Shown piece by piece: positions 25,876-35,042 of a DNA stretch of 64,000 nt; within the stretch, counting starts at the first letter, position 1, and each line of letters opens with the position of its first letter. The notes beneath the pieces are model-generated. The model was given only the letters and a program-made list of their open reading frames with translations. It was not told the DNA's origin and did no database searches. This DNA comes from Deltaproteobacteria bacterium. GTDB lineage: Bacteria > Desulfobacterota > Desulfobacteria > Desulfobacterales > UBA5852. The position numbers and the translations under genes were made by a program. The stretch spans positions 62,001 to 126,000 of the forward strand of contig JAHLLS010000014.1 of assembly GCA_020444045.1 (NCBI GenBank), written 5' to 3'.

Positions 25876-26319
25876 TCAACGGGACTGGCAATCCGGACAA
25901 ATGCCAAAAAAGTCCATCCGGTGGGTCACGATTTTGAAACCACTAGCCGCCATGACTTCCCGGGTCAAGTCCTTCAGGCTGGCCAGTTCCGGATCGATGA
26001 TTTTTTTGCACTGCACGCAAATCAGATGCGGATGAGGATACGGCTTGTTGCCGTCATAGCGATTGCCGCCCTCGGGAAAACCGAGCTCGAGCACCTCTCC
26101 CAGGGATTTGATCAGCATGACGTTGCGATAAACGGTCGCCAGGCTCATGGTGGGAAAGTCGTCCTGCAATTTATCGTATATGGCATCGACACCGGGATGC
26201 CCCTCGCTCGTGGCCAAAACCCTGGCGACCGCCAAACGCTGGGGGGTGAGTTTATGATGGCTCTCACGAATTTTTTGAACGATCGCCGCGAATCTTTTTT
26301 CCGGGTCGTGGTGTGCCAC
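25876..26319 (-). CDS. Fur/PerR family metalloregulator
   Basis: 147 residues from the GTG at 26319. The open frame reaches an ATG at 26382, but that would place a Fur-like palindrome inside the gene, so the later start is preferred. N-terminal winged helix (KLTPQRLAVARVLATSEGHPGVDAIYDKL, then LATVYRNVMLIKSLGEV) and the metal site YPHPHLICVQC, with structural zinc cysteines CVQC and CPDC. The PHPHL histidines and the Asp in NRYDGN resemble PerR. It would repress iron or peroxide genes with Fe2+ or Mn2+; the next gene is ferritin. Confidence 0.85.
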   Translation of the reverse strand: MAHHDPEKRFAAIVQKIRESHHKLTPQRLAVARVLATSEGHPGVDAIYDKLQDDFPTMSLATVYRNVMLIKSLGEVLELGFPEGGNRYDGNKPYPHPHLICVQCKKIIDPELASLKDLTREVMAASGFKIVTHRMDFFGICPDCQSR

Positions 26320-26359
26320 TGCAATCACTTTCGCTAAAAAGTAAACATCCTGGCCTAAA

Positions 26360-26374
26360 TGATAACAATTATTA
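26360..26374. promoter_or_regulatory. Fur/PerR-like box upstream of the Fur-family gene
   Basis: TGATAA-CAA-TTATTA, an inverted repeat with one mismatch that resembles the TTATAAT..ATTATAA PerR and Fur 7-1-7 sites. It lies 41 bp before the chosen GTG start and suggests autoregulation. Confidence 0.5.
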
Positions 26375-26558
26375 ATTGCCAAACAAGCCCTCTTTTGTCA
26401 ATGACAAACGCACATCCGATCTCCAGGAAACCAGTGCTCCCTGCTAAAATTTGATTGATTCGCTTTTATGTGCCACAGTGCACCCATCGCCTGGATCAAG
26501 CCAATGCGACCGGTTGGCACCACGCGCGTCAATCTGCAGCATTTTGACGAGGATGCCC

Positions 26559-27458
26559 ATGTCGAAAGAACAAGATACCATATCGTTCGAGGGGCCCGTC
26601 GATTTATACGACGGCATTGTCACCGCGCCGCCGGCCCTGGTGGTCGTCTATGGCGGCAACCTCGGGAAGGCCTACTATCTGCAGCAGGCCGAAGCGATTA
26701 TCGGACGCGACCTGTCAGCCGATATACACCTCGACGAAGACAGTGTATCCCGCAGGCATGTCAGAATAACAGTGACACACAAGGAGACGACGGTCTACGA
26801 TCTCGACTCGACCAACGGGGTGTTTGTCAATGGCCACCGTGTACAGCGCGCCTCCCTGAAGGACGGCGATCGGCTGCACCTGGGGGAAACCGTTCTTAAA
26901 TATCTTTCCAGCAGCAACACGGAGAGCAAATTTCATGAAGACATCTATCGTCTGATGACAGTGGACGACCTGACCCAGGCCTTTAACCGGCCCTATTTCC
27001 AGGAGTCCTTAAAACGCGAGATGAGCCGCGCCCTGCGCTATCGGCGGCCCCTGTCACTGGCCCTGCTGGACATCGACCAGTTTAAAACGATCAACGACAC
27101 TCTCGGCCACCCGGCCGGCGATGCCGTCCTGAAAGCATTCGTGGCCCTGATCAGCCGCAACATCCGGCAATCCGACCTGCTGGCCCGCTATGGCGGCGAC
27201 GAGTTCGCCATCATTCTCCCGGAAGCCGGCCGCGAATCTGCGCTGCGATTTTGTGAAAAATTGCGGGATATCATTGCGTCCAACACCTTCCGCTTTCAAC
27301 AACAGACGCTGGCGGTCACCACCAGTATCGGTCTCCAGAGCTACACGCACAAGGACGGTGAAAAAACCGTCAACCAGTTTGTGGCCGCGGCCGATGCGAA
27401 GCTCTACGAGGCCAAAACCGCCGGACGCAACCGGATCTGCAGTGGTGTTTTCGGATAA
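26559..27458 (+). CDS. FHA-GGDEF diguanylate cyclase
   Basis: 299 residues from the ATG at 26559 (GAGG 7 nt upstream; the open frame extends 36 codons further but looks non-coding). FHA domain about 25-120 with GRDLSADIHLDEDSVSRRH and DLDSTNGVFVNG, which bind phosphothreonine. GGDEF domain about 135-295 with the active motif RYGGDEFAI and the inhibitory RxxD site (RQSD) 5 residues before. It makes c-di-GMP under the control of a phosphorylated partner, which implies a Ser/Thr kinase elsewhere. It is divergent from the Fur gene. A PilZ receptor is encoded at 51439. Confidence 0.92.
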   Translation: MSKEQDTISFEGPVDLYDGIVTAPPALVVVYGGNLGKAYYLQQAEAIIGRDLSADIHLDEDSVSRRHVRITVTHKETTVYDLDSTNGVFVNGHRVQRASLKDGDRLHLGETVLKYLSSSNTESKFHEDIYRLMTVDDLTQAFNRPYFQESLKREMSRALRYRRPLSLALLDIDQFKTINDTLGHPAGDAVLKAFVALISRNIRQSDLLARYGGDEFAIILPEAGRESALRFCEKLRDIIASNTFRFQQQTLAVTTSIGLQSYTHKDGEKTVNQFVAAADAKLYEAKTAGRNRICSGVFG

Positions 27459-27686
27459 CGCCCTGGCATCGCGCTTAAAACCGAATCATCCTGTGGCACG
27501 GCAGGGACGAAAGCCCCAATGGCCGTGATCAGGAGGCCACCGATCGTCTCGGAAGGAAACAGCCTGACACCGCGCGCTCCAACCCACGAATACCCTGTTG
27601 AGAAAATCTTACAAAACCGGTATGCGTAACAAACTGTTTCATTTGCAGCAATTTCCCCTCCCACTTTTTCCAAAAAGGAGCCGCCC

Positions 27687-28487
27687 ATGCGTAAAACCGC
27701 CGTCTGCCTAATGGTTGTCAGCCTGATAGCCCTTTTTCCCGTCATGAATGCCGCTGCCGGACCGGCGCTGGACCGCATCATGGCGAAAGGGCAGTTGATC
27801 GTCGGGACCAGCGGGGAGCAGCCCCCCATGACGGTCACGGCTAAAAACGGTGATCTCATCGGGTTGGATATCGATATCGCCAGGGCCATGGCGCAAGGCC
27901 TGGGGGTTGACATCCAATTCGCCAAGATGCCCTTTGCCGAACTCCTGCCGGCGCTGGAAGCCGGCAAGGTGGATATGGTCATCTCGGGCATGACCATCAC
28001 GCCGGCCCGCAACCGCAAGGTCGCTTTTGTGGGGCCGTATTACGTTTCCGGTAAAGGCATCCTGGCGCTGGAAAAGCGCTACGCCGAACTGCAGGATGCC
28101 AACGGCCTGAACGCACCGGAGGTGACCGTCGCCACTCTGGAAAACTCCACCAGCGCGACGTTTGCGGAAACCCTGATGCCCAAGGCGAAACTCACAACCA
28201 CCGCCTCCTATGATGAAGCAATAAGCCTCCTCTTGAACGGCAAAGCGGATGTCATGGTGGCCGACCTGCCGTTCTGCGCCTTTGCCGCCTACCGCAACCA
28301 GGACAAGGGTTTGTCCGCCGGGGAATCCCCCCTGACGTTCGAACCGCTGGGCATCGCCATGGCGGAAGATGCCTTGCTGATCAACTGGGCCCAGAATTTC
28401 ATGAATACCCTCAAGGGAACAGGTCAATTGTCCAAACTGCAGGAAAAATGGCTGAAAGGCGGGAGTTGGATCGAGCAGTTGCCATAG
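27687..28487 (+). CDS. ABC transporter substrate-binding protein, family 3
   Basis: 266 residues with a clear signal peptide (MRKTAVCLMVVSLIALFPVMNAAAG, cut about 24). The mature part is SBP_bac_3: LIVGTSGEQPPMTV, NGDLIGLDIDIARAMAQGL, VDMVISGMTITPARNRKVAF. This family binds polar amino acids or similar small ligands in the periplasm. There is no permease or ATPase next to it, so it may work with distant transport genes or as a sensory protein. AAAAGGAG lies before the ATG. It ends at a convergent hairpin terminator. Confidence 0.9.
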   Translation: MRKTAVCLMVVSLIALFPVMNAAAGPALDRIMAKGQLIVGTSGEQPPMTVTAKNGDLIGLDIDIARAMAQGLGVDIQFAKMPFAELLPALEAGKVDMVISGMTITPARNRKVAFVGPYYVSGKGILALEKRYAELQDANGLNAPEVTVATLENSTSATFAETLMPKAKLTTTASYDEAISLLLNGKADVMVADLPFCAFAAYRNQDKGLSAGESPLTFEPLGIAMAEDALLINWAQNFMNTLKGTGQLSKLQEKWLKGGSWIEQLP

Positions 28488-28523
28488 CGGCTATCCGTTT
28501 TGAATGCAGGACGGCTTGAATTT

Positions 28524-28553
28524 GAAGGGGCAAACCGAACGGTTCGCCCCTTC
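28524..28553. terminator. Bidirectional hairpin between convergent SBP and MCP genes
   Basis: GAAGGGGCAAACCG pairs with CGGTTCGCCCCTTC around an AA loop, 14-bp stem with one mismatch. No strong T-run on either side, so it is a likely transcript end or barrier rather than a textbook terminator. Confidence 0.55.
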
Positions 28554-28594
28554 AATGGTTTGGAGCATGCACACCGGCCGTCACAGCAGCCGGG

Positions 28595-30673
28595 TTAAAA
28601 ATCGTCGAAAGACCCCGATACCCCTTCAGGGACAGCGTCCCCCGTCACCTTGCGGCGCGGCGCCGGTTTCAGTTGGCGGGACGACGACCCCGCAGGCGCT
28701 GCGCCATCTGATCCGCCTTCCACGAACCCCACCATTTCATGGACCATGCTTTTCATCTGTTCGGCCTGGGCGTTCATCTCCTCGGAGGCCGAAGCGGACT
28801 CCTCGGCCGTGGCGGCGTTCTGCTGCACCACTCGGTCCATTTCGCTCACAGCGGTGTTGACCTGCGTGATCCCCTGGGCCTGTTCAGTGGAGGCGGCCGC
28901 AATTTCGCCGATCAGGTGGGTCACCTTGTCGGCCTGCAGCGCAACCTCGTCGAAAGCCTTGTTGGTAACATCCACCAGCTCGGCGCCTTCTTTGATCTGT
29001 TTGACCGATTCCTCGATTTGCCGCGAGGTGTCTTTGGCGGCATCGGCAGCCCGCATGGCCAGGTTCCGGACTTCGTCGGCCACCACCGCAAACCCGGCCC
29101 CGGCTTCACCCGCCCGGGCCGCTTCGACAGCCGCATTCAGGGCCAGCAGATTGGTCTGGAACGCAATCTCGTCGATGGTTTTGACGATTTTCTGGGTCTC
29201 CTCACCCGACTGGGTGATGCTGTTCATCGAGACGGTCATGCGATCCATGGTACTGTTGGCCGTGGCGATGGTCTGGTTGGCATCTTTCATCAGCGCATCG
29301 GCCTGGTTGGCGTTATTGGCGTTTTGCTTGGTCATGGCTGCCATTTGCTCCAGCGACGCGGATGTTTCTTCAAGGCTGGCCGCCTGTTGGGAAGACCCTT
29401 CCGCCAGCGACTGGCTGGCCGAGGACACTTCGCCGGCGGCCGAGGACACTTCATCCGAAGCCCCCTGCATGTGGGTCGTAAAGGCCGACAGCTTCTTGCC
29501 GATCCGGCCGGCCATGACGGTCCAGAGGGTCAGAGACAGCGCCAGGGCCACGGCGATCAGCACAAATAGGATCCGCATGCTGGCACGACTGTCGGCCTTG
29601 ATGGTGTCTCGGGCGGCAAAGAACTCGTCCTCAAAGGTGCCCGCTCCGATAACCCAGTCCCAGGGTTTGAAATAGACCACCTTGCTGAGCTTCGTGCGCG
29701 CAGTGTCATCCCCCTCGTTTTTCCACTGGTAGACGCTGTCGAAAATTTCACCCTCCGGCGAACTCAGCGCCTTTTCAATAATGTCTTTGATAAACAACCG
29801 GCCGTCGGCATCCTTGGCTCCCATGATATTTTGGCCATCGCGCTTCCCGCCCTGGGACACCACGTAATTGCCCTTGGAATCGAGCACCCATACATAACCG
29901 GTTTCACCGATTTTTATTTTCAGCAACGCTTCCCGCATGGCCGGGGTACTCTCCTGTTTCACACCGAAGTAGAGTGCCCCGATAAGTTCACCGTCGTTGT
30001 TGAACACGGGTTCGTATGCGGTGAGGTACCAGTCATTGACCACATAGACCCTCCCCCGAAACGTCTTGCGCGCCAGCAACGTCTGGACCACCGGGTTGGG
30101 TTGGCCGTCCGGGTTGACGGCCGGAATGTAGGTGCCGATCGCCCGGTTCTTGTCCAGTTTCTCGACATTGGTGGCCACCCGCAGCATGTCCCCGGCCTCG
30201 TTCATGCGCTGAAAGACCGTGCAGGTGCCGCCTACCAGCAGTTTCACCTCGTCCACCAGGGGGGTGGGAGTCCCCGGATCCGCGTTCTGGCCCAGCCATT
30301 CGCCGCCCAACGTCATGTGCGGCAGGTCGATGGATGTCGATGCCTTGGTAAATTGATTGACCGCCTGCCAGGTGGCTGTTTCCGAGAAATCGAGGCTCAG
30401 GCTGCCCCCGTCCCGCATTACACGTCGGGCCACGTTAAGATCGCTGATGACGGCTTCCTGGAGCACCTCGTTCTGGGTGGCCACCATGGTCCGGATGCCG
30501 CTGACCGTGTTGGTCAAATTGGCATGGGCCAACTGTGACAGACCGTCCGCAGCCGCATCGGCCATGTGGCGGTTCTGGTAGAATGTGCTGACGGCAACCA
30601 CCCCCAAAGGGGCTATGGTTAGAACAACACCCAGTGCAATCAATTTGAACTTCAGGGACCGCTTAGAAAACAT
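28595..30673 (-). CDS. Methyl-accepting chemotaxis protein with Cache sensor domain
   Basis: 692 residues. Membrane helices at about 10-30 and 370-392 enclose a ~340-residue periplasmic double-Cache region ([68 protein letters not shown]). The cytoplasmic part has the signalling tip [38 protein letters not shown]. The segment just after the second helix is short, so a HAMP domain is weak or absent. The C-terminus is proline- and charge-rich without an NWETF tail. It controls CheA through CheW in response to a small organic ligand. RBS AAGGAGAGG. Confidence 0.93.
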   Translation of the reverse strand: MFSKRSLKFKLIALGVVLTIAPLGVVAVSTFYQNRHMADAAADGLSQLAHANLTNTVSGIRTMVATQNEVLQEAVISDLNVARRVMRDGGSLSLDFSETATWQAVNQFTKASTSIDLPHMTLGGEWLGQNADPGTPTPLVDEVKLLVGGTCTVFQRMNEAGDMLRVATNVEKLDKNRAIGTYIPAVNPDGQPNPVVQTLLARKTFRGRVYVVNDWYLTAYEPVFNNDGELIGALYFGVKQESTPAMREALLKIKIGETGYVWVLDSKGNYVVSQGGKRDGQNIMGAKDADGRLFIKDIIEKALSSPEGEIFDSVYQWKNEGDDTARTKLSKVVYFKPWDWVIGAGTFEDEFFAARDTIKADSRASMRILFVLIAVALALSLTLWTVMAGRIGKKLSAFTTHMQGASDEVSSAAGEVSSASQSLAEGSSQQAASLEETSASLEQMAAMTKQNANNANQADALMKDANQTIATANSTMDRMTVSMNSITQSGEETQKIVKTIDEIAFQTNLLALNAAVEAARAGEAGAGFAVVADEVRNLAMRAADAAKDTSRQIEESVKQIKEGAELVDVTNKAFDEVALQADKVTHLIGEIAAASTEQAQGITQVNTAVSEMDRVVQQNAATAEESASASEEMNAQAEQMKSMVHEMVGFVEGGSDGAAPAGSSSRQLKPAPRRKVTGDAVPEGVSGSFDDF

Positions 30674-30947
30674 GGATACCTCTCCTTAAAGGACCGTGAT
30701 CGAACATGGTCGTAGTAGGTTGATCGAAACACCTTCACATCCCGGCCTGACGCACCGGCCGAAGGATGCTGACCGGATGATGGTTTCCCGCAGAGCAACC
30801 GTCGGTAATTGATACCCGCTGTTCTCTATATTGGCCGTTTTCAGTGTGACTTTAGGAAAAATTCATGCTCCGTCGTACCTGCCCAACGACAGGCGTGATG
30901 ACACCAAAGCACTGGGCCTTTATCGGAGGTTATACGCAAGAGTGGAT
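30674..30947. other. Region upstream of the MCP gene
   Basis: About 270 bp without a confident gene. It should hold the MCP promoter on the minus strand; no clear sigma-28 or sigma-54 element was found by eye. The plus strand is open here into the receiver remnant. Confidence 0.35.
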
Positions 30948-31142
30948 CGAGGAACCATTCTCCTGGTAGATGATGGAGACATGGTCATTAGGGTTGGCAA
31001 GACCATGCTGGAAAAATTTGGCTGCCAGGTGTGGGTATCGAGAAACCGTCCGGAGGCGGTCGATGCCGTGAAAGAAAAGGGGGATGCCATCGATATCGTC
31101 ATTCTGGGTCTGATCACGCCGGGAATGGATGGCGACGGCTAA
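30948..31142 (+). pseudogene. Response-regulator receiver domain stub with lost phosphoacceptor
   Basis: The plus strand reads RGTILLVDDGDMVIRVGKTML and DAIDIVILGLITPGMDGDG before a TAA. This is the first half of a CheY-like receiver of the type found at the C-terminus of hybrid kinases (…LLVDDE…VILDLIMPGMDG). The acceptor Asp is Gly here (VILG) and the second half with the Thr and Lys is absent. It has no RBS of its own that I can defend. Its stop overlaps the last codons of the convergent hybrid kinase gene by 4 nt, so the truncation point lies at that gene's end. Confidence 0.65.
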
Positions 31143-33454
31143 TGCGCGTCTGCCACGATCGCCTTCAGCGCTTCTGCCAGGTGCCTTATCGTGAAGGGCT
31201 TTTTCAGATACTTGCCGATGCCCAGGGCTTCTGCTTCACGAACCCGTTTGGTTTCGGAGAACCCGCTGGTGATGATGCCTTTTTGGCCGGGGTTTATCTG
31301 AACGATCCGGCGGTAGGTCTCCAACCCATCGATCCCCGGATTCATAATCATATCCAGCACCAGCAAATCGGGCGGTGCCTTCCTGACATGCGCGACAGCT
31401 TCTTCGCCGCTCGCCACGGTGACCGCGCGGTACCCCAGTCGCGTGAGCATGTCGGCCACAATCTGCCGTTGGGCCGCCATGTCATCGACGACCAGAACGG
31501 TTTCCCCGCTGCCTTTCAGGTTGTCAAGGGATTGAAGCGGGACGGTTTCCCCGGTCCGTTCGCGTGTGATCGGGAAATAGAGCGTAAAGGTCGTTCCACG
31601 GCCCACTTCACTATAGACGTCAATGAATCCCTGATGGTCCTTGACCGTTCCGTAAACGACCGCCATTCCAAGTCCGGTGCCGCTTTCGCCCATTTTCTTC
31701 CGCGAAAAGAAAGGCTCGAAAATATGATCGAGATCGGCCCTGGCAATGCCCGTGCCTTGATCGGCGACCCGGAGGACGGCATAATCGCCTTCCGGAACGG
31801 CATCGTAATTGCCGATGGGGTAGTCCACATAGCGATTTTCGGTCGTTACCGTGATGGTGCCGCCCACCGGCATGGCTTCCGCCGCATTGGAGACAAGGTT
31901 CATCAAGGTCTTGGACAAATGCACCACCGAACCGCTGATATTGAAAAGATCGTTGGTCAGTTGGACATCGAGATGAATATCAGGATGGTTCTTTTCAAGG
32001 CGTTTATACTCCGACCCATTCTGGTATTCGTCCACGATGGCGTTAAGATTGATCACCTCGCTGACCGATATACCGCGACGGGCCATCGTCAGCAAATCCT
32101 GGACGATCACAGCGGCTTTTTGACCGGAATGTTTGATGGCTTCAAGCGGCTCTCTCAGCGGGCTGTCCTCCGGCAGATCCATCAGCAGCATTTCCGGATA
32201 GCCCACCGTGGCGGCAAGAATATTATTCAGGTCGTGCGCCACCCCACCCGCCAGGGTGCCGATGGCTTCCATTTTCTGGGCGCGCTGCAGCTGCGCCTCG
32301 AGCTTCAACTCACGGGAAGCATCCTCGGCAATGACGAGCATGAGCGACTCTCCCGCCAAGGTGAAGGAACTGGCCGTCAGGCGGGCTGTCCAGTGCTGTC
32401 CGTCGTGACGGACAAGGTCGCATTCGCGTTTTGGTGACAAGGGCGTTTTATTAAATCCACCGCAAAATCTCTCGGCATCTTCGCTGCGGCGGAAGAATTC
32501 ACAAAAATTGAGAACAGATGTGGTTTGATCTTCCTCGAAACCCAACAGTTGGTACATGGCATCGTTCGCTTCCAGAATACGTCCATTGGTCTCAATCAAG
32601 CCGAATCCGATGGGCGCACTTTCAAACAACGTTCGAAAGCGTTTTTCGGTCTGGCGAACTTCCCGAAGCATATTTTTCAGTTCGTCATCCTTGGTGGATA
32701 AACTGGCAATCATTTGGTTGAAGTCGTAAATCAACTGCCCGATCTCATCATTGCCTCTTTCAGGAAGGGCCTGGTAGTGGCCCTCGGCCACCGCGTGCGT
32801 ACCGGCCACCAGATTTTTGAGCGGCAGGGCCACGAATTTCCGGAAAACCACCGTCAGCGTGATGGTGAGGAGCAACAGCACCCCGAAAGTGCCGAAGTAA
32901 ATACTGCGCTCCACCAGTTGAACCGGCCCGAGATAGTCTTTCTGTTCGATGTAGGTGATGATCTGCCAATTCCAGAACGGAAAAAACCGATAGTGCATCC
33001 GCACCGGCCGATCCAATAGACGATAGGAGACCACCGTCTCGGTCCTCAGGGGGAGAGTGAATTCGGTGACGGGCTGCGGCGGCAGCGGTTGCGAACTTTC
33101 GACAATGGTGTGATTGTCTTCGATCACCAACGCGTGAATATTGCGAAAGGCGCTGGTGGTGGCCTTGATTTCCTCCAAGGCCTCCCTTTTCAGGGCGGCA
33201 TTCATGGCCAGGTCGTCTTCCAGGCGCAATTCGAGCAGGTAGTTGAAACGATCTTCGCACGCCTCAAGCCCCAGTTCGGAAGCCAGCTTGAGATTGCTGT
33301 CGATTTGATCGGTGATCTGTCTGGTCAGGGTCGGGGTCGTGTACCGGATGAACAACATGGCAAAAAGGATCCCGACGCCGACAACCGGTACAATGATCCA
33401 GTAGACGATTCGGTTGGGGATCCGTATCGGGGCATGGTCAGGTGAAGTGGCCAT
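31139..33454 (-). CDS. Hybrid sensor histidine kinase (HAMP-PAS-HisKA-HATPase-REC), second SBP partner
   Basis: 771 residues from the ATG at 33454, 2 nt after the stop of the SBP gene. Membrane helices at about 17-38 and 186-206 enclose a ~145-residue periplasmic domain. Then HAMP (about 207-260), PAS (about 270-380), HisKA GGVAHDLNN (His407), HATPase (NLVSNAAEA, DQGTGIA, GTGLGMAVV) and receiver LVVDDMAAQ with acceptor LLVLDMIMNP and switch KKPF. The layout and sequence are close to the kinase at 21677, so the two operons are probably paralogues. No output domain. The end overlaps a receiver stub on the other strand. Confidence 0.92.
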   Translation of the reverse strand: MATSPDHAPIRIPNRIVYWIIVPVVGVGILFAMLFIRYTTPTLTRQITDQIDSNLKLASELGLEACEDRFNYLLELRLEDDLAMNAALKREALEEIKATTSAFRNIHALVIEDNHTIVESSQPLPPQPVTEFTLPLRTETVVSYRLLDRPVRMHYRFFPFWNWQIITYIEQKDYLGPVQLVERSIYFGTFGVLLLLTITLTVVFRKFVALPLKNLVAGTHAVAEGHYQALPERGNDEIGQLIYDFNQMIASLSTKDDELKNMLREVRQTEKRFRTLFESAPIGFGLIETNGRILEANDAMYQLLGFEEDQTTSVLNFCEFFRRSEDAERFCGGFNKTPLSPKRECDLVRHDGQHWTARLTASSFTLAGESLMLVIAEDASRELKLEAQLQRAQKMEAIGTLAGGVAHDLNNILAATVGYPEMLLMDLPEDSPLREPLEAIKHSGQKAAVIVQDLLTMARRGISVSEVINLNAIVDEYQNGSEYKRLEKNHPDIHLDVQLTNDLFNISGSVVHLSKTLMNLVSNAAEAMPVGGTITVTTENRYVDYPIGNYDAVPEGDYAVLRVADQGTGIARADLDHIFEPFFSRKKMGESGTGLGMAVVYGTVKDHQGFIDVYSEVGRGTTFTLYFPITRERTGETVPLQSLDNLKGSGETVLVVDDMAAQRQIVADMLTRLGYRAVTVASGEEAVAHVRKAPPDLLVLDMIMNPGIDGLETYRRIVQINPGQKGIITSGFSETKRVREAEALGIGKYLKKPFTIRHLAEALKAIVADAH

Positions 33455-33456
33455 CG

Positions 33457-34707
33457 TTAGAATCTTGGAGCGGCGGTTTGCAGTTTGCGTGGATAAACAA
33501 TTTTTTTCTCGCCGTCTTGCCACTGAATCAGAAAAGGATTGTGGCCGATTTGCATCCCCCGGTGATCCACTTTGAACCGCCCGATCACCGTTACCGAGTC
33601 CATGGAGGCGATAAAATTGCGAAGGGTTTCCTGGTCAAGCGTGCCGGTGCTGGTAACCGCCTTCTCAAGAATTTGGCAGGCCGTGTATCCGGCAGCGGCA
33701 TGATAGGAAGGCTTTAGACCCGTTTCAGCCTCGAAGTCATGAATAAACTGCTGCGTTCCCGGAAACGGGACCCGTTCGTCCGGTTCCCATTGGGAGGGCC
33801 CGAACACCCCTTCCGCCGCCGGGCCGGCCTTGGCGTAATAGTCCGGATGAATCGGCGCAATGGTTTGTGCGATGACCGGCGGACGCCAGCCGCGTTCCGC
33901 CAAAATCTGGATCAGGCGATAGCAATTGGGGGAATAGGCTGAAAAAATCAAACCGTCCGTCGATGGAAACCCCTGGTGCAATTCGGTGACGACATCGGGC
34001 AAATCCTGGGGATTTTCCGAAAAACTGCGTCGCATGACCACCTGCAGACCGAATTTGCGCGCCCATGACTCCGTGCCTTCGGCCACATCGCGGTTAAAGG
34101 GGTTGTCTTCATGCAGGATCGCCACGGTTTGCAACCCATGGCGGGCCATTAGATCCACCAGGCCGATAAAATAGCGATTGGCCGGGGCGTAGACACCGAA
34201 AAGCCCCCGGTAGCCGCGATTGAAAAGGATATTGCCCGAAGCTGCGCTGGCGAGCATGACATACCCGTTGCGTTCACTGATTTCAGACGCCGCCAGCGTC
34301 AGGGGAGTGCCGTAGGGGGAGAGGACAAGATCGACCGGGTCGTCTTCAATGAAATGGCGGTAATGCCGCCGAACGTCTTCTTCGCTGCTTTGATCGTCCA
34401 GCAGGGTAAGCTCGACGGGGCGATTCAGAAGGCCGCCGCGCAAATTGATTTGACGCGCCCAGAGACGATAACCGGCCTGGACCATCTGCGACGGTTCGGC
34501 ATATTTTCCGCTCGATGATACCGTGGCCCCAATACGAATGGGTTTAGGCGCAGCGCTGAGGCCACCTATGCCGGCCATCCAAAACAGGGCTGCCAAAGCA
34601 AAGCAGCATAGCGCTCGCGTCAGGAAAGACCGTCTGCCTCCATACACGTGCCTTGCTTGCCCCGGGTCTGTCGAGATGGACCGACAACTTGCAAATGGTG
34701 TAAACAT
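33457..34707 (-). CDS. Branched-chain-type periplasmic binding protein coupled to the hybrid kinase
   Basis: 416 residues from the ATG at 34707 (GGGGGAG 6 nt upstream; a longer frame lacks an RBS). The signal region contains GRRSFLTR followed by a hydrophobic run ending LSAAP, so it could use Tat or Sec. The mature part is a type I periplasmic fold (Peripla_BP_6): PIRIGATVSSSGKYAEPSQM, ELTLLDDQSSEEDVRRHYRHF. Such proteins bind amino acids, amides or urea. There is no transporter nearby; the next gene, 2 nt later, is a hybrid kinase. A sensory role is therefore the best inference. Confidence 0.85.
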   Translation of the reverse strand: MFTPFASCRSISTDPGQARHVYGGRRSFLTRALCCFALAALFWMAGIGGLSAAPKPIRIGATVSSSGKYAEPSQMVQAGYRLWARQINLRGGLLNRPVELTLLDDQSSEEDVRRHYRHFIEDDPVDLVLSPYGTPLTLAASEISERNGYVMLASAASGNILFNRGYRGLFGVYAPANRYFIGLVDLMARHGLQTVAILHEDNPFNRDVAEGTESWARKFGLQVVMRRSFSENPQDLPDVVTELHQGFPSTDGLIFSAYSPNCYRLIQILAERGWRPPVIAQTIAPIHPDYYAKAGPAAEGVFGPSQWEPDERVPFPGTQQFIHDFEAETGLKPSYHAAAGYTACQILEKAVTSTGTLDQETLRNFIASMDSVTVIGRFKVDHRGMQIGHNPFLIQWQDGEKKIVYPRKLQTAAPRF

Positions 34708-35042
34708 CAGCGCTCCCCCAGCGGAGATCACCGCTCGAATGGTTATCCGGTCGCAATCGATATAGGATCCCTGGATGCCGCTCTCGCTATAACGACGCGC
34801 CAGCATGCCAAAAGGATATGAAAGCCTATCACAGCAAATCGGCGACAGCAATGCTCGCCAAAAGTGAGACGCCTCCAGCAGAGGTGGACGCTGCTAAAAG
34901 GAAGTTTCGGTTGACCGTTTGAAAACATTAGCAAAATAATAATAGCGGCACGCTGGATTTCCTGAACGACAGCGTTAGAACCATGGGCACCGCCGCACCT
35001 GCACAGCCACGGAACACAATCCCGTCCTCCCGGAGCCGCCCA
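34708..35042. other. 335-bp intergenic region before the SBP-kinase operon
   Basis: No gene recognised. It separates the RND gene end from the SBP start on the same strand. No clear promoter or terminator could be picked out by eye. Confidence 0.4.
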
